From positions 62,001 to 126,000 of the forward strand of contig JARSSM010000001.1 in assembly GCA_029624735.1 (NCBI GenBank): a stretch of 64,000 nt of DNA. Reading direction: 5' to 3'. Position numbers and translations under genes: made by a program. Under the pieces are notes generated by a model. That model was not told the DNA's origin, did not search any database, and was given only the letters and a program-made list of their open reading frames with translations. Positions 44,314-53,413 of the stretch are shown here, piece after piece. Source of the DNA: Defluviicoccus sp. GTDB taxonomy: Bacteria; Pseudomonadota; Alphaproteobacteria; Rhodospirillales; Defluviicoccaceae. Each line of letters starts with the position of its first letter. Within the stretch, counting starts at the first letter, position 1.

Positions 44314-44721
44314 GCCGGCTCGGATGCTGAAGAGACCGCTGACAGCGCCGAGCGCTTGTTCGACCGGATTAAGTGCGGTTCAGACGAATACTTGGATCGC
44401 GTCGGTGTCGACTTGCCGATTGCTCCATCCTCCCAGGAATTGGAGCCTCCGGCAGAAACCGAGGCAGTTCACATCCCGGTTTACACCCCAAGTCGTGTCC
44501 TGCCTCCGCATCCGCCTCCCCTCAACCGCGACACGCCGGGCTCATAATGAAGACCGCTGCCAGCGGCGATAAACGCTTTATCTCCGCGCCAAAAGCCTCT
44601 AAACCTGCGGTTTCGTGCGGGCGACGGAGCGAGCTGCCTGCTGCGGTATCTGCGTGGCGCCGCCTTCGCACAACGCGCGTGGTGCGCTCAAGCTTCTTCC
44701 ATCTGAGGAGGGAAAGAAAAA
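44314..44721. other. 408-base stretch without a recognised gene
   Basis: The frame of the preceding NapH-like gene stays open for 78 codons after its TAA stop, giving a Glu/Pro-rich peptide (SAERLFDRIKCGSDEYLDRV, then PSSQELEPPAE) that has no ATG. It could be a chance open frame or a former extension. Nothing else is identifiable; the leader of hbd lies at its right end, with GGAGGG at about 44707. Confidence 0.5.
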
Positions 44722-45618
44722 ATGGAGATCAGCAAGGTCGGGATTATTGGCGTCGGTACCATGGGACTTGGCATTGCTCAAGTCTGCGCACAAGCTGGGT
44801 ACCCCGTCGTTGCGGTAAAAGCGACTCCCGGTTCCTGGGAAAAGGCGAAGAAATCGCTGGAGAACTCGCTGAACCGGAGCGTTGAGCGCGGCAAGATGAA
44901 GGCCGAAGAGCGCGATGCGATTGTATCGCGGCTTGTTTTCTCGAACGACGAACGGGCGGTGGCCGATTGTCAGCTCGTTATTGAATCGGTTATCGAGAAC
45001 ATCGATACAAAGAAGGATTTGTTTAAGAGACTAGAAAGCATCTGTGGGCCGGATACGTTGCTGACGACCAATACGTCAACATTGTCCGTCACCGCGATGA
45101 TGGCTGTTTGCAAATATCGCGAACGCATCGCCGGCTTGCACTTTTTTAATCCCGCTCCAGTAATGAAGCTGGTCGAGATCATCCACGCTTTTGAGACGTC
45201 TGAGGATACGATTAATAGTTTGAATAGCTTCTGCACGAAAATCGGCAAGGATCCGGTGATCGTCCAGGATACCACTGGATTCATCGTCAACCGTCTGCTT
45301 ACTCCCTACATGCTGAACGCAATTCGCATGCTGGAGCGCGGCACGGGGACGATCTCAAGTATTGATCACGCGATGAAGTCGGGCGCAGGCCTGCCGATGG
45401 GGCCGTTCGAGCTGGCTGATTACATCGGCCTTGATGTGGTCGAGGCGATGGCGCTCAACATCTTTATGGACGTTCGGCATGAGCACCATGCTCCGCCGCA
45501 CACACTCACACGCCTTGTTCAGCTTGGCTATTTGGGCCGCAAGTCGGGCAAGGGATTCTATGACTATTCGCAGAAGCCGCCGGTTCAGAACCCGTCCCTG
45601 CAGCGGCCCGTCGTCTGA
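44722..45618 (+). CDS. hbd: 3-hydroxybutyryl-CoA dehydrogenase
   Basis: The NAD(P)-dependent enzyme (298 residues) interconverts 3-hydroxybutyryl-CoA and acetoacetyl-CoA. The dinucleotide site is VGIIGVGTMGLGIAQV; the catalytic His-Glu segment is GLHFFNPAPVMKLVEII; then TTGFIVNRLLTPYMLNA and GPFELADYIGLDVVEAM. The length and motifs match the stand-alone Hbd family. It could serve polyhydroxybutyrate or fatty-acid metabolism. GC is lower than its neighbours (many codons ending in A/T), suggesting transfer. Confidence 0.95.
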   Translation: MEISKVGIIGVGTMGLGIAQVCAQAGYPVVAVKATPGSWEKAKKSLENSLNRSVERGKMKAEERDAIVSRLVFSNDERAVADCQLVIESVIENIDTKKDLFKRLESICGPDTLLTTNTSTLSVTAMMAVCKYRERIAGLHFFNPAPVMKLVEIIHAFETSEDTINSLNSFCTKIGKDPVIVQDTTGFIVNRLLTPYMLNAIRMLERGTGTISSIDHAMKSGAGLPMGPFELADYIGLDVVEAMALNIFMDVRHEHHAPPHTLTRLVQLGYLGRKSGKGFYDYSQKPPVQNPSLQRPVV

Positions 45619-45727
45619 CCGCGCCCTTACGGAGAAGAGACTGGCGCGGCCGTAGAGGAGCACAGCCGCGCCGGCGCTCGCCCGTGCGCCTGGGTGGTGC
45701 CGGCGGCAAAACCGCCGCCGCTCAGGA

Positions 45728-46366
45728 TCAGTAGGCGAAGATATCGTCGGCAGGCCAGCCGCCGACGTCCAAGCGCGCGCGGGTGGGCAGAAAGCGGAAG
45801 CACGCTTCGGCCAGGTCCATCCGCCCCTCGCGCTCCAGCATGGTATCCAACTTCTGCCGCAAGCGATGCAGGTGCAAGACGTCGCCGGCAGCATAGCGGA
45901 GCTGCTCCGGCGTCAGGTTCGCCGCCCCCCAGTCCGAGCTCTGCTGCTCCTTGGAAATCTCGACGCCCAACAGCTCGCGGCACAGATCCTTGAGGCCATG
46001 GCGGTCGGTGTAGGTGCGCACCAGTTTGGACGCGATCTTGGTGCAGTAGACCGGCGCCGTCAGCACGCCCAAGTGTTGGTACAGCGTGCCGACGTCGAAG
46101 CGGGCAAAGTGGAACAGCTTCACGACCCGCTCATCGCTCAGCAACCGGCACAGATTCGGCGCATCGGCACCGCCGCCGGCGCTGCCATTGCGCAGCGGGA
46201 TCTGGACCAGGTGGCAGATGCCGTTGCCGGCCGAAAGCTGGACCAGACATAGCCGGTCGCGCAGCGGGTTGAGCCCCATCGTCTCGGTGTCGATGGCAAC
46301 GCTGGAACCGAGGTCAAGGTCGTCCGGCAGATCGCCGCGGTGAAGCTGGATGCTTTCCGGTGCCAC
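45728..46366 (-). CDS. Ribonuclease D-type 3'-5' exonuclease (short form)
   Basis: The product has 212 residues and carries the DEDDy exonuclease core: AIDTETMGLNPLRDRLCLVQ (DxE), HFARFDVGTLYQ, and SDWGAANLTPEQLRYAAGDV with the terminal Asp and Tyr. The HRDC domain of E. coli RNase D is absent, as in many alphaproteobacterial versions. The GTG at 46366 is chosen because AAGGA lies upstream and the coding pattern begins there; the frame to 46621 runs through the tRNA-Leu gene. It lies downstream of, and is co-oriented with, that tRNA. Confidence 0.85.
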   Translation of the reverse strand: MAPESIQLHRGDLPDDLDLGSSVAIDTETMGLNPLRDRLCLVQLSAGNGICHLVQIPLRNGSAGGGADAPNLCRLLSDERVVKLFHFARFDVGTLYQHLGVLTAPVYCTKIASKLVRTYTDRHGLKDLCRELLGVEISKEQQSSDWGAANLTPEQLRYAAGDVLHLHRLRQKLDTMLEREGRMDLAEACFRFLPTRARLDVGGWPADDIFAY

Positions 46367-46412
46367 CTTTCGTCGTCCTTCCCTGATCTTAAGGAGCGCA
46401 AGCCGGCCGGCA

Positions 46413-46464
46413 CGCGCGCTTTGCGCGCGGGATTGCCGGTGCGCGCGCTTTGCGCGCGGGATTG
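46413..46464. repeat. Two direct copies of a 23-bp GC-rich hairpin unit
   Basis: The unit CGCGCGCTTTGCGCGCGGG plus ATTG occurs at 46413-46435 and 46442-46464. Each can fold as GCGCGC-ttt-GCGCGC. They lie between the 3' end of tRNA-Leu(CAG) and the RNase D start, and could act as termination or processing hairpins. Confidence 0.75.
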
Positions 46465-46465
46465 A

Positions 46466-46552
46466 TGGTGCCCAGGAGAAGACTCGAACTTCCACGACCT
46501 TGCGGCCACAGGTACCTGAAACCTGCGCGTCTGCCAATTCCGCCACCTGGGC
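46466..46552 (-). tRNA. tRNA-Leu (CAG)
   Basis: The acceptor stem GCCCAGG pairs with CCTGGGC, then A and an encoded CCA. The anticodon stem-loop CAGGT-TTCAGGT-ACCTG carries CAG. A long variable arm (TGGCCGCAAGGTCGTG) and the T-arm GTTCGAGTC identify tRNA-Leu. Confidence 0.95.
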
Positions 46553-46797
46553 ACGCGGCGCGAGCGCCCGCGGCCTTGAGGCCCGGCGCTCCCTCCACTG
46601 GTAGGAAGGTTGCGCCCGCATGTCAACCCAGACAAGGGGGTACCGCGACCGCCGCCGCGGAGGGCTTTGCCGACCGGCGAGAGCGGTTTACATCTCTCGA
46701 TTGCCGGCGTATTGCGGGCACGGACAAGGGGGCTCTGCCGCATCGGCGCAGCGTTCGCGGCGCGGGCGGCGCGGTCAAGCGTTGTGGAGTTCGACGC

Positions 46798-47760
46798 ATG
46801 GAAGAAAGTCGCATCGTCACGATCTTTGGCGGCTCCGGCTTCATCGGCCGCCACCTCGTGAAACGGCTCGCCCAGCGCGGCTGGGGCATTCGTGTCGCCG
46901 TGCGTGATCCGGAGGCGGCGCAGTTCCTCAAGCCCTTGGGCGGCACGGCGCAGATCGTCCCGCGCAAGGCCAGCATCACCAATCCGGCCGAGGTTGCAGA
47001 AGCGGTCGCCGGCGCGAGCGCCGTCGTCAACCTGGTCGGGATCCTCTACCAACGCGGCGCACGCACGTTCGAGCGCATCCACGTCGAGGGTGCGGCCACG
47101 GTTGCCAAGGCCGCGGCAGCCGCCGGCGTCAAGCGCTTCGTGCAGATGTCGGCGATCGGCGCTGACCCGGATTCGCCGGCCGAATACGGCCGCACCAAGG
47201 CTGCCGGCGAGGCAGCCGCGCAGGCCGCCTTCCCGAGCGCAAGCATCGTGCGCCCGAGCGTCGTGTTCGGACCCGAGGACGACTTCTTCAACCGGTTCGC
47301 CGTCCTCGCGCGGTTCCTTCCGGTGCTGCCGGTCTTCGACGTGTCATTCCAGCCGGTCTACGTCGGCGACGTGGCCGACGCGATCGATGCCATCCTCGAA
47401 GATCCGGCAACCGCCGCAAAGACCTACGCGTTGGGCGGGCCGCGGGTCATCACCTTCCGCGAACTGATGCAGATCGTCTTGCGCGAGACCGGGCGCGAGC
47501 GCTGGCTGCTGCCGGTTCCGCTCGCGATCGCCGAGATTGAAGCCCTGTTTCTCGAACTGCTGCCGGTACCGCCGCTGACCCGCGATCAGGTCAAGCTCTT
47601 AGGCCAGGATAACGTCGTCGATGCGGGCGCGCTGACACTCGCAGACCTCGGTATCACCGCAACCGCGCTGGAAGCAATCGTGCCGACCTACCTGCAGCGA
47701 TTCCGGCCACCGACCGCCCAGCGGCGGCGGCTGGAGGAGAAAAAAGAAGCGGGCCGGTAG
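46798..47760 (+). CDS. NDUFA9-type NAD(P)-binding protein (complex I assembly/accessory, extended SDR)
   Basis: The product is 320 residues. The N-terminal Rossmann motif VTIFGGSGFIGRHLVKRL binds NAD(P). FVQMSAIGADPDSPAEYGRT has the S-x-Y-x3-K-like region with Tyr and Lys of an SDR, and the C-terminal part (FDVSFQPVYVGDVADAI) fits the NDUFA9 group. The relatives are accessory subunits of respiratory complex I; in bacteria they are usually soluble and of unsettled role. The ATG at 46798 was chosen; a terminator overlaps the stop codon. Confidence 0.88.
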   Translation: MEESRIVTIFGGSGFIGRHLVKRLAQRGWGIRVAVRDPEAAQFLKPLGGTAQIVPRKASITNPAEVAEAVAGASAVVNLVGILYQRGARTFERIHVEGAATVAKAAAAAGVKRFVQMSAIGADPDSPAEYGRTKAAGEAAAQAAFPSASIVRPSVVFGPEDDFFNRFAVLARFLPVLPVFDVSFQPVYVGDVADAIDAILEDPATAAKTYALGGPRVITFRELMQIVLRETGRERWLLPVPLAIAEIEALFLELLPVPPLTRDQVKLLGQDNVVDAGALTLADLGITATALEAIVPTYLQRFRPPTAQRRRLEEKKEAGR

Positions 47761-47779
47761 GAACCGGCCCGAGGTTTTT
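47750..47779 (+). terminator. Rho-independent terminator overlapping the NDUFA9-like stop codon
   Basis: Arms CGGGCCGGT (47750-47758) and ACCGGCCCG (47763-47771) with loop AGGA, followed by AGGTTTTTG. The stem covers the TAG stop at 47758-47760, an economical arrangement. The stretch up to the aminopeptidase end at 47978 holds no gene that I can support. Confidence 0.85.
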
Positions 47780-47977
47780 GGGGAGGGAACGTCGGCGAGG
47801 AGCGGAGGTGCCCTTGCGCCCCATGGGCGGCGTTGCGAACACGCAAGCGCGCCGCGGATGGCAAGAGGGCAAGATCGAACCCCTCACGCCAAGGATTACG
47901 TGAGCGGCGCACGATTGGATCAGTGGCAACAAGCGGCCTGACCGGTCCCGACTGCGCGGCCGGCGTGCCGCCTGCAC

Positions 47978-49363
47978 TCAGGACCGGAACCGCTGCTCGA
48001 CCAGGGCGGCAAGCGCCAACAGGCTCATCGCCTCGCCACCCTCGGGCCGGCCGGGCTGGGCCGCGGTGTTCCAGGCCATCACGTCGAGGTGAATCCAGGG
48101 CCGCGCGGCGGGCACGAACTCGGCGAGAAACAGCGCCGCCGTGATCGCGCCGGCAAAGGCCAGGTCGGGGGCGTTCGTCAGCTCGGCGACCTTGCCGCGC
48201 AGGTGGCGGCGGTAGGGCTGCCACAGCGGCAGCCGCCACAACGGGTCGCCGACGCGCTGACCGCAGGCAAGGAGGTCGGCGGCAAGCGCGTCGTCATTGC
48301 AGAAGAGCGCCGGCAACTCGGTGCCAAGCGCAACCCGCGCGGCGCCAGTGAGCGTGGCGCAATCGATCACGAGCGCCGGCGTCTCGCTCACGGCTTCGGT
48401 GAGCGCGTCGGCCAGCACCAGGCGCCCCTCGGCGTCGGTATTGCCGATCTCGACCGTCGTCCCCTTGCGGCTGCGGATGACGTCCAGGGGACGCAGGGCG
48501 TTGCCGGAGACGCTGTTCTCGACCGCCGGGATCAACAGCCGCAGGCGGACCGGCAGCGCCGCCGCCATGACCATCTGCGCCAGGCCGAGCAGAATCGCCG
48601 CCCCGCCCATGTCCTTCTTCATCAGCTTCATGGCCGATGATGGCTTGATGTCGAGGCCGCCGGAATCGAAGCAAACCCCCTTGCCGACCAGCGTGAGCTT
48701 CGGTGCCTCGGGTGCGCCCCAACGCAGATCGATCAGGCACGGCGGCCGCGCGCTGGCCCGGCCGACCGCGTGCACGAGCGGGTAGTTGTGGACGGCGAGA
48801 TCCTCGCCCTCGATCACGGTTACGTCAGCACCGAAGCGGCTGCCAACCTCCCGTACGGCCGCCGCCAGCTCGGACGGGCCCATGTCGGCCGCCGGCATGT
48901 TGATCAGATCGCGCACCAGAAAGACCGCCGCGACCGCGCGCGCGACCGCGGCCGCATCGACCGCGGGCGGCACGGCCAGCGTTGCCCACGAGCCGGTCGC
49001 CGGGCGATAGCGGTCGAACCGGTAGCAGGCGAGCGCCCAGGCCCGCGCTGCTGCCGCGCCCGCTTCGGCATCAAGCGGTGCATCGATGCGGAAGACGCGC
49101 GCCGGCAGGACGCCCGGCAGGACGCTCCAATCCCAGGCTGAGAGGCCGTCGCCACGGCCGAACAGCACGCGGTCGAGGCCGCCGGCCTGGTCCGGGATCA
49201 GGCAAGTTTCACCGGCATCGGCAGTGAACCGGCTGCCACGCACCCAGCGCGCCGTCGTCTCCGGCTGACTTGCCAGCCAGTCATTGAGCGTGTCCTTGCG
49301 CAGCGGCGTGATCGGCACGGCGGGCGTGGTGCTGGCAGGGCAGAGGAATTGCTGGGAGTTCAT
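47978..49363 (-). CDS. Leucyl aminopeptidase (M17 family)
   Basis: The cytosolic dimetal exopeptidase has 461 residues. The metal-binding segments are LTLVGKGVCFDSGGLDIKPS and KKDMGGAAILLGLA; the M17 signature NTDAEGRLVLADAL is present. The N-terminal macro-like domain (residues 1-150) is shorter than usual for PepA. The ATG at 49363 overlaps the stop of the TAXI gene (ATGA); the open frame to 49519 lies inside that gene. It acts in peptide turnover; a role in degrading imported peptides is possible given its neighbour. Confidence 0.93.
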   Translation of the reverse strand: MNSQQFLCPASTTPAVPITPLRKDTLNDWLASQPETTARWVRGSRFTADAGETCLIPDQAGGLDRVLFGRGDGLSAWDWSVLPGVLPARVFRIDAPLDAEAGAAAARAWALACYRFDRYRPATGSWATLAVPPAVDAAAVARAVAAVFLVRDLINMPAADMGPSELAAAVREVGSRFGADVTVIEGEDLAVHNYPLVHAVGRASARPPCLIDLRWGAPEAPKLTLVGKGVCFDSGGLDIKPSSAMKLMKKDMGGAAILLGLAQMVMAAALPVRLRLLIPAVENSVSGNALRPLDVIRSRKGTTVEIGNTDAEGRLVLADALTEAVSETPALVIDCATLTGAARVALGTELPALFCNDDALAADLLACGQRVGDPLWRLPLWQPYRRHLRGKVAELTNAPDLAFAGAITAALFLAEFVPAARPWIHLDVMAWNTAAQPGRPEGGEAMSLLALAALVEQRFRS

Positions 49364-50394
49364 TGCGGCGGCGCACTTCTCGTTTGGCCTTGTTGCTCGT
49401 AATAGCGTGCGGCGCCCGGGTGCAGCGGAATGGCCAAGCCGTCGAGCGCGGTCTCGCGCCGGATCAGCCTGCCGAGCGGGTGCCCGCCGTCGAGAATCGG
49501 ACGGTTGCGCGGGTCCCACAGCGCCTGGGTCATGGCGTAGACGAAGCTTTCGTCCATGTCCGCCGTCACGATCAGCTGGGCGCCGACGGCGAGCGTCTCG
49601 ACCGCGCCGACGCCGGGGTAGGTCTTGTCCGGAATGACGCTGCGCGCGAAGAACCGATGCTGGCGCATGAGTTGCGTCGCGACGGCCTCATCGACCGGAA
49701 GGATCGCGATCGGCAGCGCCTCGGCACTATCCGTTACCGCGGTCAACGGATAGCCGCCGATCATGAAGAACCCGTCAAGCTTGCCCTCGACCAGCAATGA
49801 GCTGGCGCGGTTGAGCGAGAGGAAGGACGCCGTGAGCGTGCTCGGCGGCACGTTGTAGGCACGCAGCACCCACCGCGCGACCGCGAGGGTGCCTGAGTTC
49901 TGCTCGCCAAGATTGATCCGCTTGCCGCGCATCTGCCCGATCGCACTGATCCCTTCGTCGCGGCGGACCACGGCGTGCAGCAGTTCGGGGTAGAGATTGG
50001 CGATCACACGCAGGTTCTTGAGCGGCGGCTTTGGCGCCCAGGGGCCGGTGCCGGTGTAAGCGAAATAGGCGACGTCTGCTTGGCAGAGAGCGAGATCGAG
50101 CTTGCCATCGGCGACGGCTTGCGCATTTTCAACCGCGCCTTGGGTCGATACCGCCGCGGCGACCAAGCCCGGAACGCCGCAACTGCCGCCCAGCGCGCAC
50201 GGCGCCGAGCCGGGCGGGTTGCTGATCGCGTTGGCGATGAGGCCGCCAACGGGGAAATAGCTGCCACCCGCGGCACCGGTGCCGATACGGATGAAGCGCA
50301 CGTCCTGCGCCGTCGCTGGCGCCGCCTGGACCGGCGCGGCCCCGAAAGCGAGAGCGACCAAGAGCAGAAGTGCCCGTCCGAGAAGGGCTCGCAT
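49360..50394 (-). CDS. TAXI-family TRAP transporter solute-binding protein
   Basis: The periplasmic binding protein has 344 residues. A signal peptide (ALLGRALLLLVALAFGAAPV) is followed by RFIRIGTGAAGGSYFPVGGL, the typical start of TAXI proteins, and by segments such as NLRVIANLYPELLHAVVRRD. TAXI proteins bind small organic acids such as glutamate for a TRAP permease, but no DctM/DctQ-type membrane genes are in the window. The ATG at 50394 follows GAGGC; a GTG one codon upstream may be used instead. The 3' end overlaps the aminopeptidase. Confidence 0.9.
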   Translation of the reverse strand: MRALLGRALLLLVALAFGAAPVQAAPATAQDVRFIRIGTGAAGGSYFPVGGLIANAISNPPGSAPCALGGSCGVPGLVAAAVSTQGAVENAQAVADGKLDLALCQADVAYFAYTGTGPWAPKPPLKNLRVIANLYPELLHAVVRRDEGISAIGQMRGKRINLGEQNSGTLAVARWVLRAYNVPPSTLTASFLSLNRASSLLVEGKLDGFFMIGGYPLTAVTDSAEALPIAILPVDEAVATQLMRQHRFFARSVIPDKTYPGVGAVETLAVGAQLIVTADMDESFVYAMTQALWDPRNRPILDGGHPLGRLIRRETALDGLAIPLHPGAARYYEQQGQTRSAPPQ

Positions 50395-50500
50395 CACGCC
50401 TCGGCGTTACAACCGGCGGAAAAAAAAGGCCTTGACCGGGTGTCGACAATACCTGCTCGGCGGCGCGGCGCCAAGAACGGCAGCCGGGAAATACGCGGTT

Positions 50501-51556
50501 TCAGCGCTGCGTGGGAGCCGCGTTCCGGCCCACCTCGGCCGGCGCTGCGGGTAGCCGCAGCACTTGGCCGGGATAGATGCGGTCGGGGTCCTGGATCTGC
50601 TGGCGGTTGATCTCAAAAATGACCGTGTAGGCCGGGCCACTGCCGTAGGTCTCGCGCGCGATCCGCCACAGGCTCTGTCCGCGCTCGACGACGATCTGGT
50701 TCGTCCCCGGCGGCGGCACGGCGGCGGCTGTAAACACGATGCCATCGCGCGCGGTGACGCTGCCGCCTTCGCCGACCTGTTCGGCACGAATTCCGTAACG
50801 GCCGGCCGGCAGCGGATCGGTTGCGGCAAACCGCCAATTGCCGTCCTTGCCGACGCTGGTTTCGCCAAGCAACCGGTCGTTGGCATAAAGCCTGAGAGTC
50901 GTACCGGGGGTGCCGCGGCCGAACACCTGTGTCGCGCCGCGGGCGTCATAATCGACGGCATCGATGCTGAGACCTGCCGCCAGCCCACCCTCGGTTGGGC
51001 GCTGCAGAATGCCGACCGGCTGCCCGGTCGCGCGTGACATCCGCATCGCCAGCGGCTGTTCACCACCGCTGCCGGACCGGCCGGCGATGTCCTCGCCCGG
51101 GCGCGGGACGATGATCAGGACCTCGTCGTCGGAAATCACCGCCGGCTCGTCCGCGGCCAGGACTTCCAGGCGCAGGCGGTGCGATCCGGCCGCGAGCGGC
51201 GTGTCGGGGAGGAAAACCCATTCGCCGCGGCCGTCGGCCGCGACCTCGCCCAGCCGCGTCTCGCCGTCCCAAATGACCACCGTGCTGCCGGGGGACGCGC
51301 GGCCGGCCATGACCGCATCGCCGGTGGGATGGACGCGGACGACGTCGAAGCTTGGCGTCGCCTCACCCTCGCTGCCGGCGCTCGAGCGCGGCTGGGGCGC
51401 CGTCGCAGCCGATGTCGGCGCCGGCCGCACCTGCTGCTCTTCGTGGGGCGCAGTGGCGAAAAAATTGAGAACGATCGCGAGCACTGCGGCGACGACGCCC
51501 AAGCCAACGAGAATGAGCGCACGGCCGTGGCCGCTTTCCTGTCCGAGCGTTGGCAC
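50501..51556 (-). CDS. Single-pass membrane protein with Ig-like and LysM domains
   Basis: The product has 351 residues. It has an N-terminal transmembrane helix (LILVGLGVVAAVLAIVLNFF), a disordered Ser/Ala/Pro segment, two Ig-like (BIg-type) repeats (VVIWDGETRLGEVAADGRGE; LRLYANDRLLGETSVGKDGN), and a C-terminal LysM (IVVERGQSLWRIARETYGSG; PDRIYPGQVLRLP). LysM binds peptidoglycan, so it tethers the inner membrane to the wall. The start is the first Met of the anchor. It is transcribed toward the TAXI gene, 106 bases upstream of it. Confidence 0.88.
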   Translation of the reverse strand: MPTLGQESGHGRALILVGLGVVAAVLAIVLNFFATAPHEEQQVRPAPTSAATAPQPRSSAGSEGEATPSFDVVRVHPTGDAVMAGRASPGSTVVIWDGETRLGEVAADGRGEWVFLPDTPLAAGSHRLRLEVLAADEPAVISDDEVLIIVPRPGEDIAGRSGSGGEQPLAMRMSRATGQPVGILQRPTEGGLAAGLSIDAVDYDARGATQVFGRGTPGTTLRLYANDRLLGETSVGKDGNWRFAATDPLPAGRYGIRAEQVGEGGSVTARDGIVFTAAAVPPPGTNQIVVERGQSLWRIARETYGSGPAYTVIFEINRQQIQDPDRIYPGQVLRLPAAPAEVGRNAAPTQR

Positions 51557-51629
51557 CGATTCCTCTGCGTCCCTTGCGACGGAAGGTAGTACGGCCGCCG
51601 CCGAGCGGCAATACCGATGCGTCCTGGCG

Positions 51630-53231
51630 TCAGCGGTCTACCGACCGCCGTTGGCACAGGACCGACAGCGCGATGACGGCAGCCGTCACCAGCCAGGCGA
51701 GCGATTGCGTGTTGTACGGCCCCTCGATCACCGCGACGGCAGCGCTTGCCGCTGCCAGCAGCCAGGCGAGCAGCCGCTCCTCCCGCCAATCGCTGCCAAC
51801 TGCGGCCCCCCTGCCCCATGCGGTGAGGCCCGCCAAGGCCAAAGCCGGGCCGGCGTAAAGCGCAACCGGGAAGTCCCGGTAGCGGGGATCGGCGACCAGC
51901 GCCAGGCTGTGCGTTGCCGCTCCGACCAGCACGGCGAACCTGAGCGTGCTCAGGCCGATCGCGAGCGGCGCGGCACCCGGCCACCGCCGTGCCTGCAGCG
52001 CTGCCAGCAGCGTGCGCGTCGGAATGACCGCGCCACGGCCGACGGCGATCGCGTAAGCCGCCAGCGCCGGCACGGCCACGGCGACGGCAAGCTGGGCCAG
52101 GCCCAACACCCATTCGACGAGCGTCCGGCTCTGCGCTGCGACATCACCCCAGGCGATTACCAGCGCCGCAGCGGCGGCATGGGCGCTCAATGCAAGGACG
52201 AACCAGGCCAGCGGCCCAAGCCGCGCCACGCGCGCAATTGCGAGCATGCCCAGCCCAGCCAGCGCGGCCGCGACGGCGAAACGCGCGGGCCAGCCGGGGT
52301 ACGGCGCCACCGGTCCCTGCAGCGTCACCCGGACGTGCCGGCCGGCATCCACGAGGCCCCAGTGGCCGCCTACGGTGCCCTCCAGCTTGCGCTTCCACGG
52401 CTGATCGAATGCCTCGACGATATTGACGCCGAAGCCCTTCTCGCCCGCCAACTCGAGAAGCTCGCGGATGAAGCGGGTCTGGTTGAGAAGCGACGGCAGC
52501 GCGCCTTCGCGCATGCGCCCGGCGCTGGGCCAGCCGGCCTCGCCGATGAACACCGGCTTGTCGGTAAACAGGGCCTGCACCCGCGACCATGTCGCGCCGA
52601 CGTGCGGAACTGCGTCCGCTATCGCGACCGGATGGTCCTCCCAGTAGGGCAGGGTGTGGATGGTGACGAAATCGACCGCAGGCGCGACCTGCGGATTGCG
52701 CTCCCAGAACTCCCAGACGTCGGCATAAGTGACCGGCACTGGCACTGCCGCCTTCACCCGTTGGATCATCGCGATCAGGGCCGCGGCCGGCTGCTCCTGG
52801 CGCAGCAGCACCTCGTTACCGACGACCAGCGCCTTCACGGTGTCCGGGTAACGCCGGGCAAGGGCGATCGCGGTTTCGATCTCGCGCTCGTTGCGCGCGA
52901 CCTCGGCGCCGATCCACACGCCTTGCAGCACCGTCATGTCGAGGCCTTTTGCGATGCGCGGCACCTCCGCGAGACCCTGATTGACCGCGTAGGTGCGCAC
53001 ACATCCCGTGACCGGCTTGAGCGCGCGCAAATCCTCCTCGATCTGCTCTGGCGGGATGATCAGGTCGTTGTCGAAGGGCATCTGGCGGCCGCGAAAGGGC
53101 GCGTAAGAGAGGCACGGCACCCGTTCGAGTGCGACATCAGCCATCGGCACCGGCCGTCCCTGCCACCACCAGACGGCAAGGGCTGCGAGTGAAGCCAGTA
53201 GCCAGGCGGGAACGGCGAACCAGCGCGACAT
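51630..53231 (-). CDS. Membrane-anchored glycoside hydrolase family 17-like protein
   Basis: The product has 533 residues. A signal anchor (PAWLLASLAALAVWWW) precedes a GH17 TIM-barrel domain. The acid/base Glu is in LVVGNEVLLRQEQP and the nucleophile Glu in KPVFIGEAGWPSAGRM. From about residue 320 there are several transmembrane helices (FAVAAALAGLGMLAIARVAR and others). GH17-like domains of this type are known from bacterial glucan modification, such as cyclic beta-glucan synthesis; the specific substrate is not known. It lies 73 bases upstream of the LysM gene on the same strand. Confidence 0.88.
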   Translation of the reverse strand: MSRWFAVPAWLLASLAALAVWWWQGRPVPMADVALERVPCLSYAPFRGRQMPFDNDLIIPPEQIEEDLRALKPVTGCVRTYAVNQGLAEVPRIAKGLDMTVLQGVWIGAEVARNEREIETAIALARRYPDTVKALVVGNEVLLRQEQPAAALIAMIQRVKAAVPVPVTYADVWEFWERNPQVAPAVDFVTIHTLPYWEDHPVAIADAVPHVGATWSRVQALFTDKPVFIGEAGWPSAGRMREGALPSLLNQTRFIRELLELAGEKGFGVNIVEAFDQPWKRKLEGTVGGHWGLVDAGRHVRVTLQGPVAPYPGWPARFAVAAALAGLGMLAIARVARLGPLAWFVLALSAHAAAAALVIAWGDVAAQSRTLVEWVLGLAQLAVAVAVPALAAYAIAVGRGAVIPTRTLLAALQARRWPGAAPLAIGLSTLRFAVLVGAATHSLALVADPRYRDFPVALYAGPALALAGLTAWGRGAAVGSDWREERLLAWLLAAASAAVAVIEGPYNTQSLAWLVTAAVIALSVLCQRRSVDR

Positions 53232-53413
53232 GAGGGTGAACGGCGATCAGTGGCAGATGCAAGCGTGAGCGCCCTCTATTGAGGTCCGCTGCTCCCTTAG
53301 TCAACTCCGCACGGAGCAGGTCGGCCGGTGAGCAGGATTGCGCTTAACGCCGGGTTAAGGCCCGTAATGGCAGGCTGCCGTTGGAACTGGGTTTTCTGCA
53401 GATGGAGGGCCAG

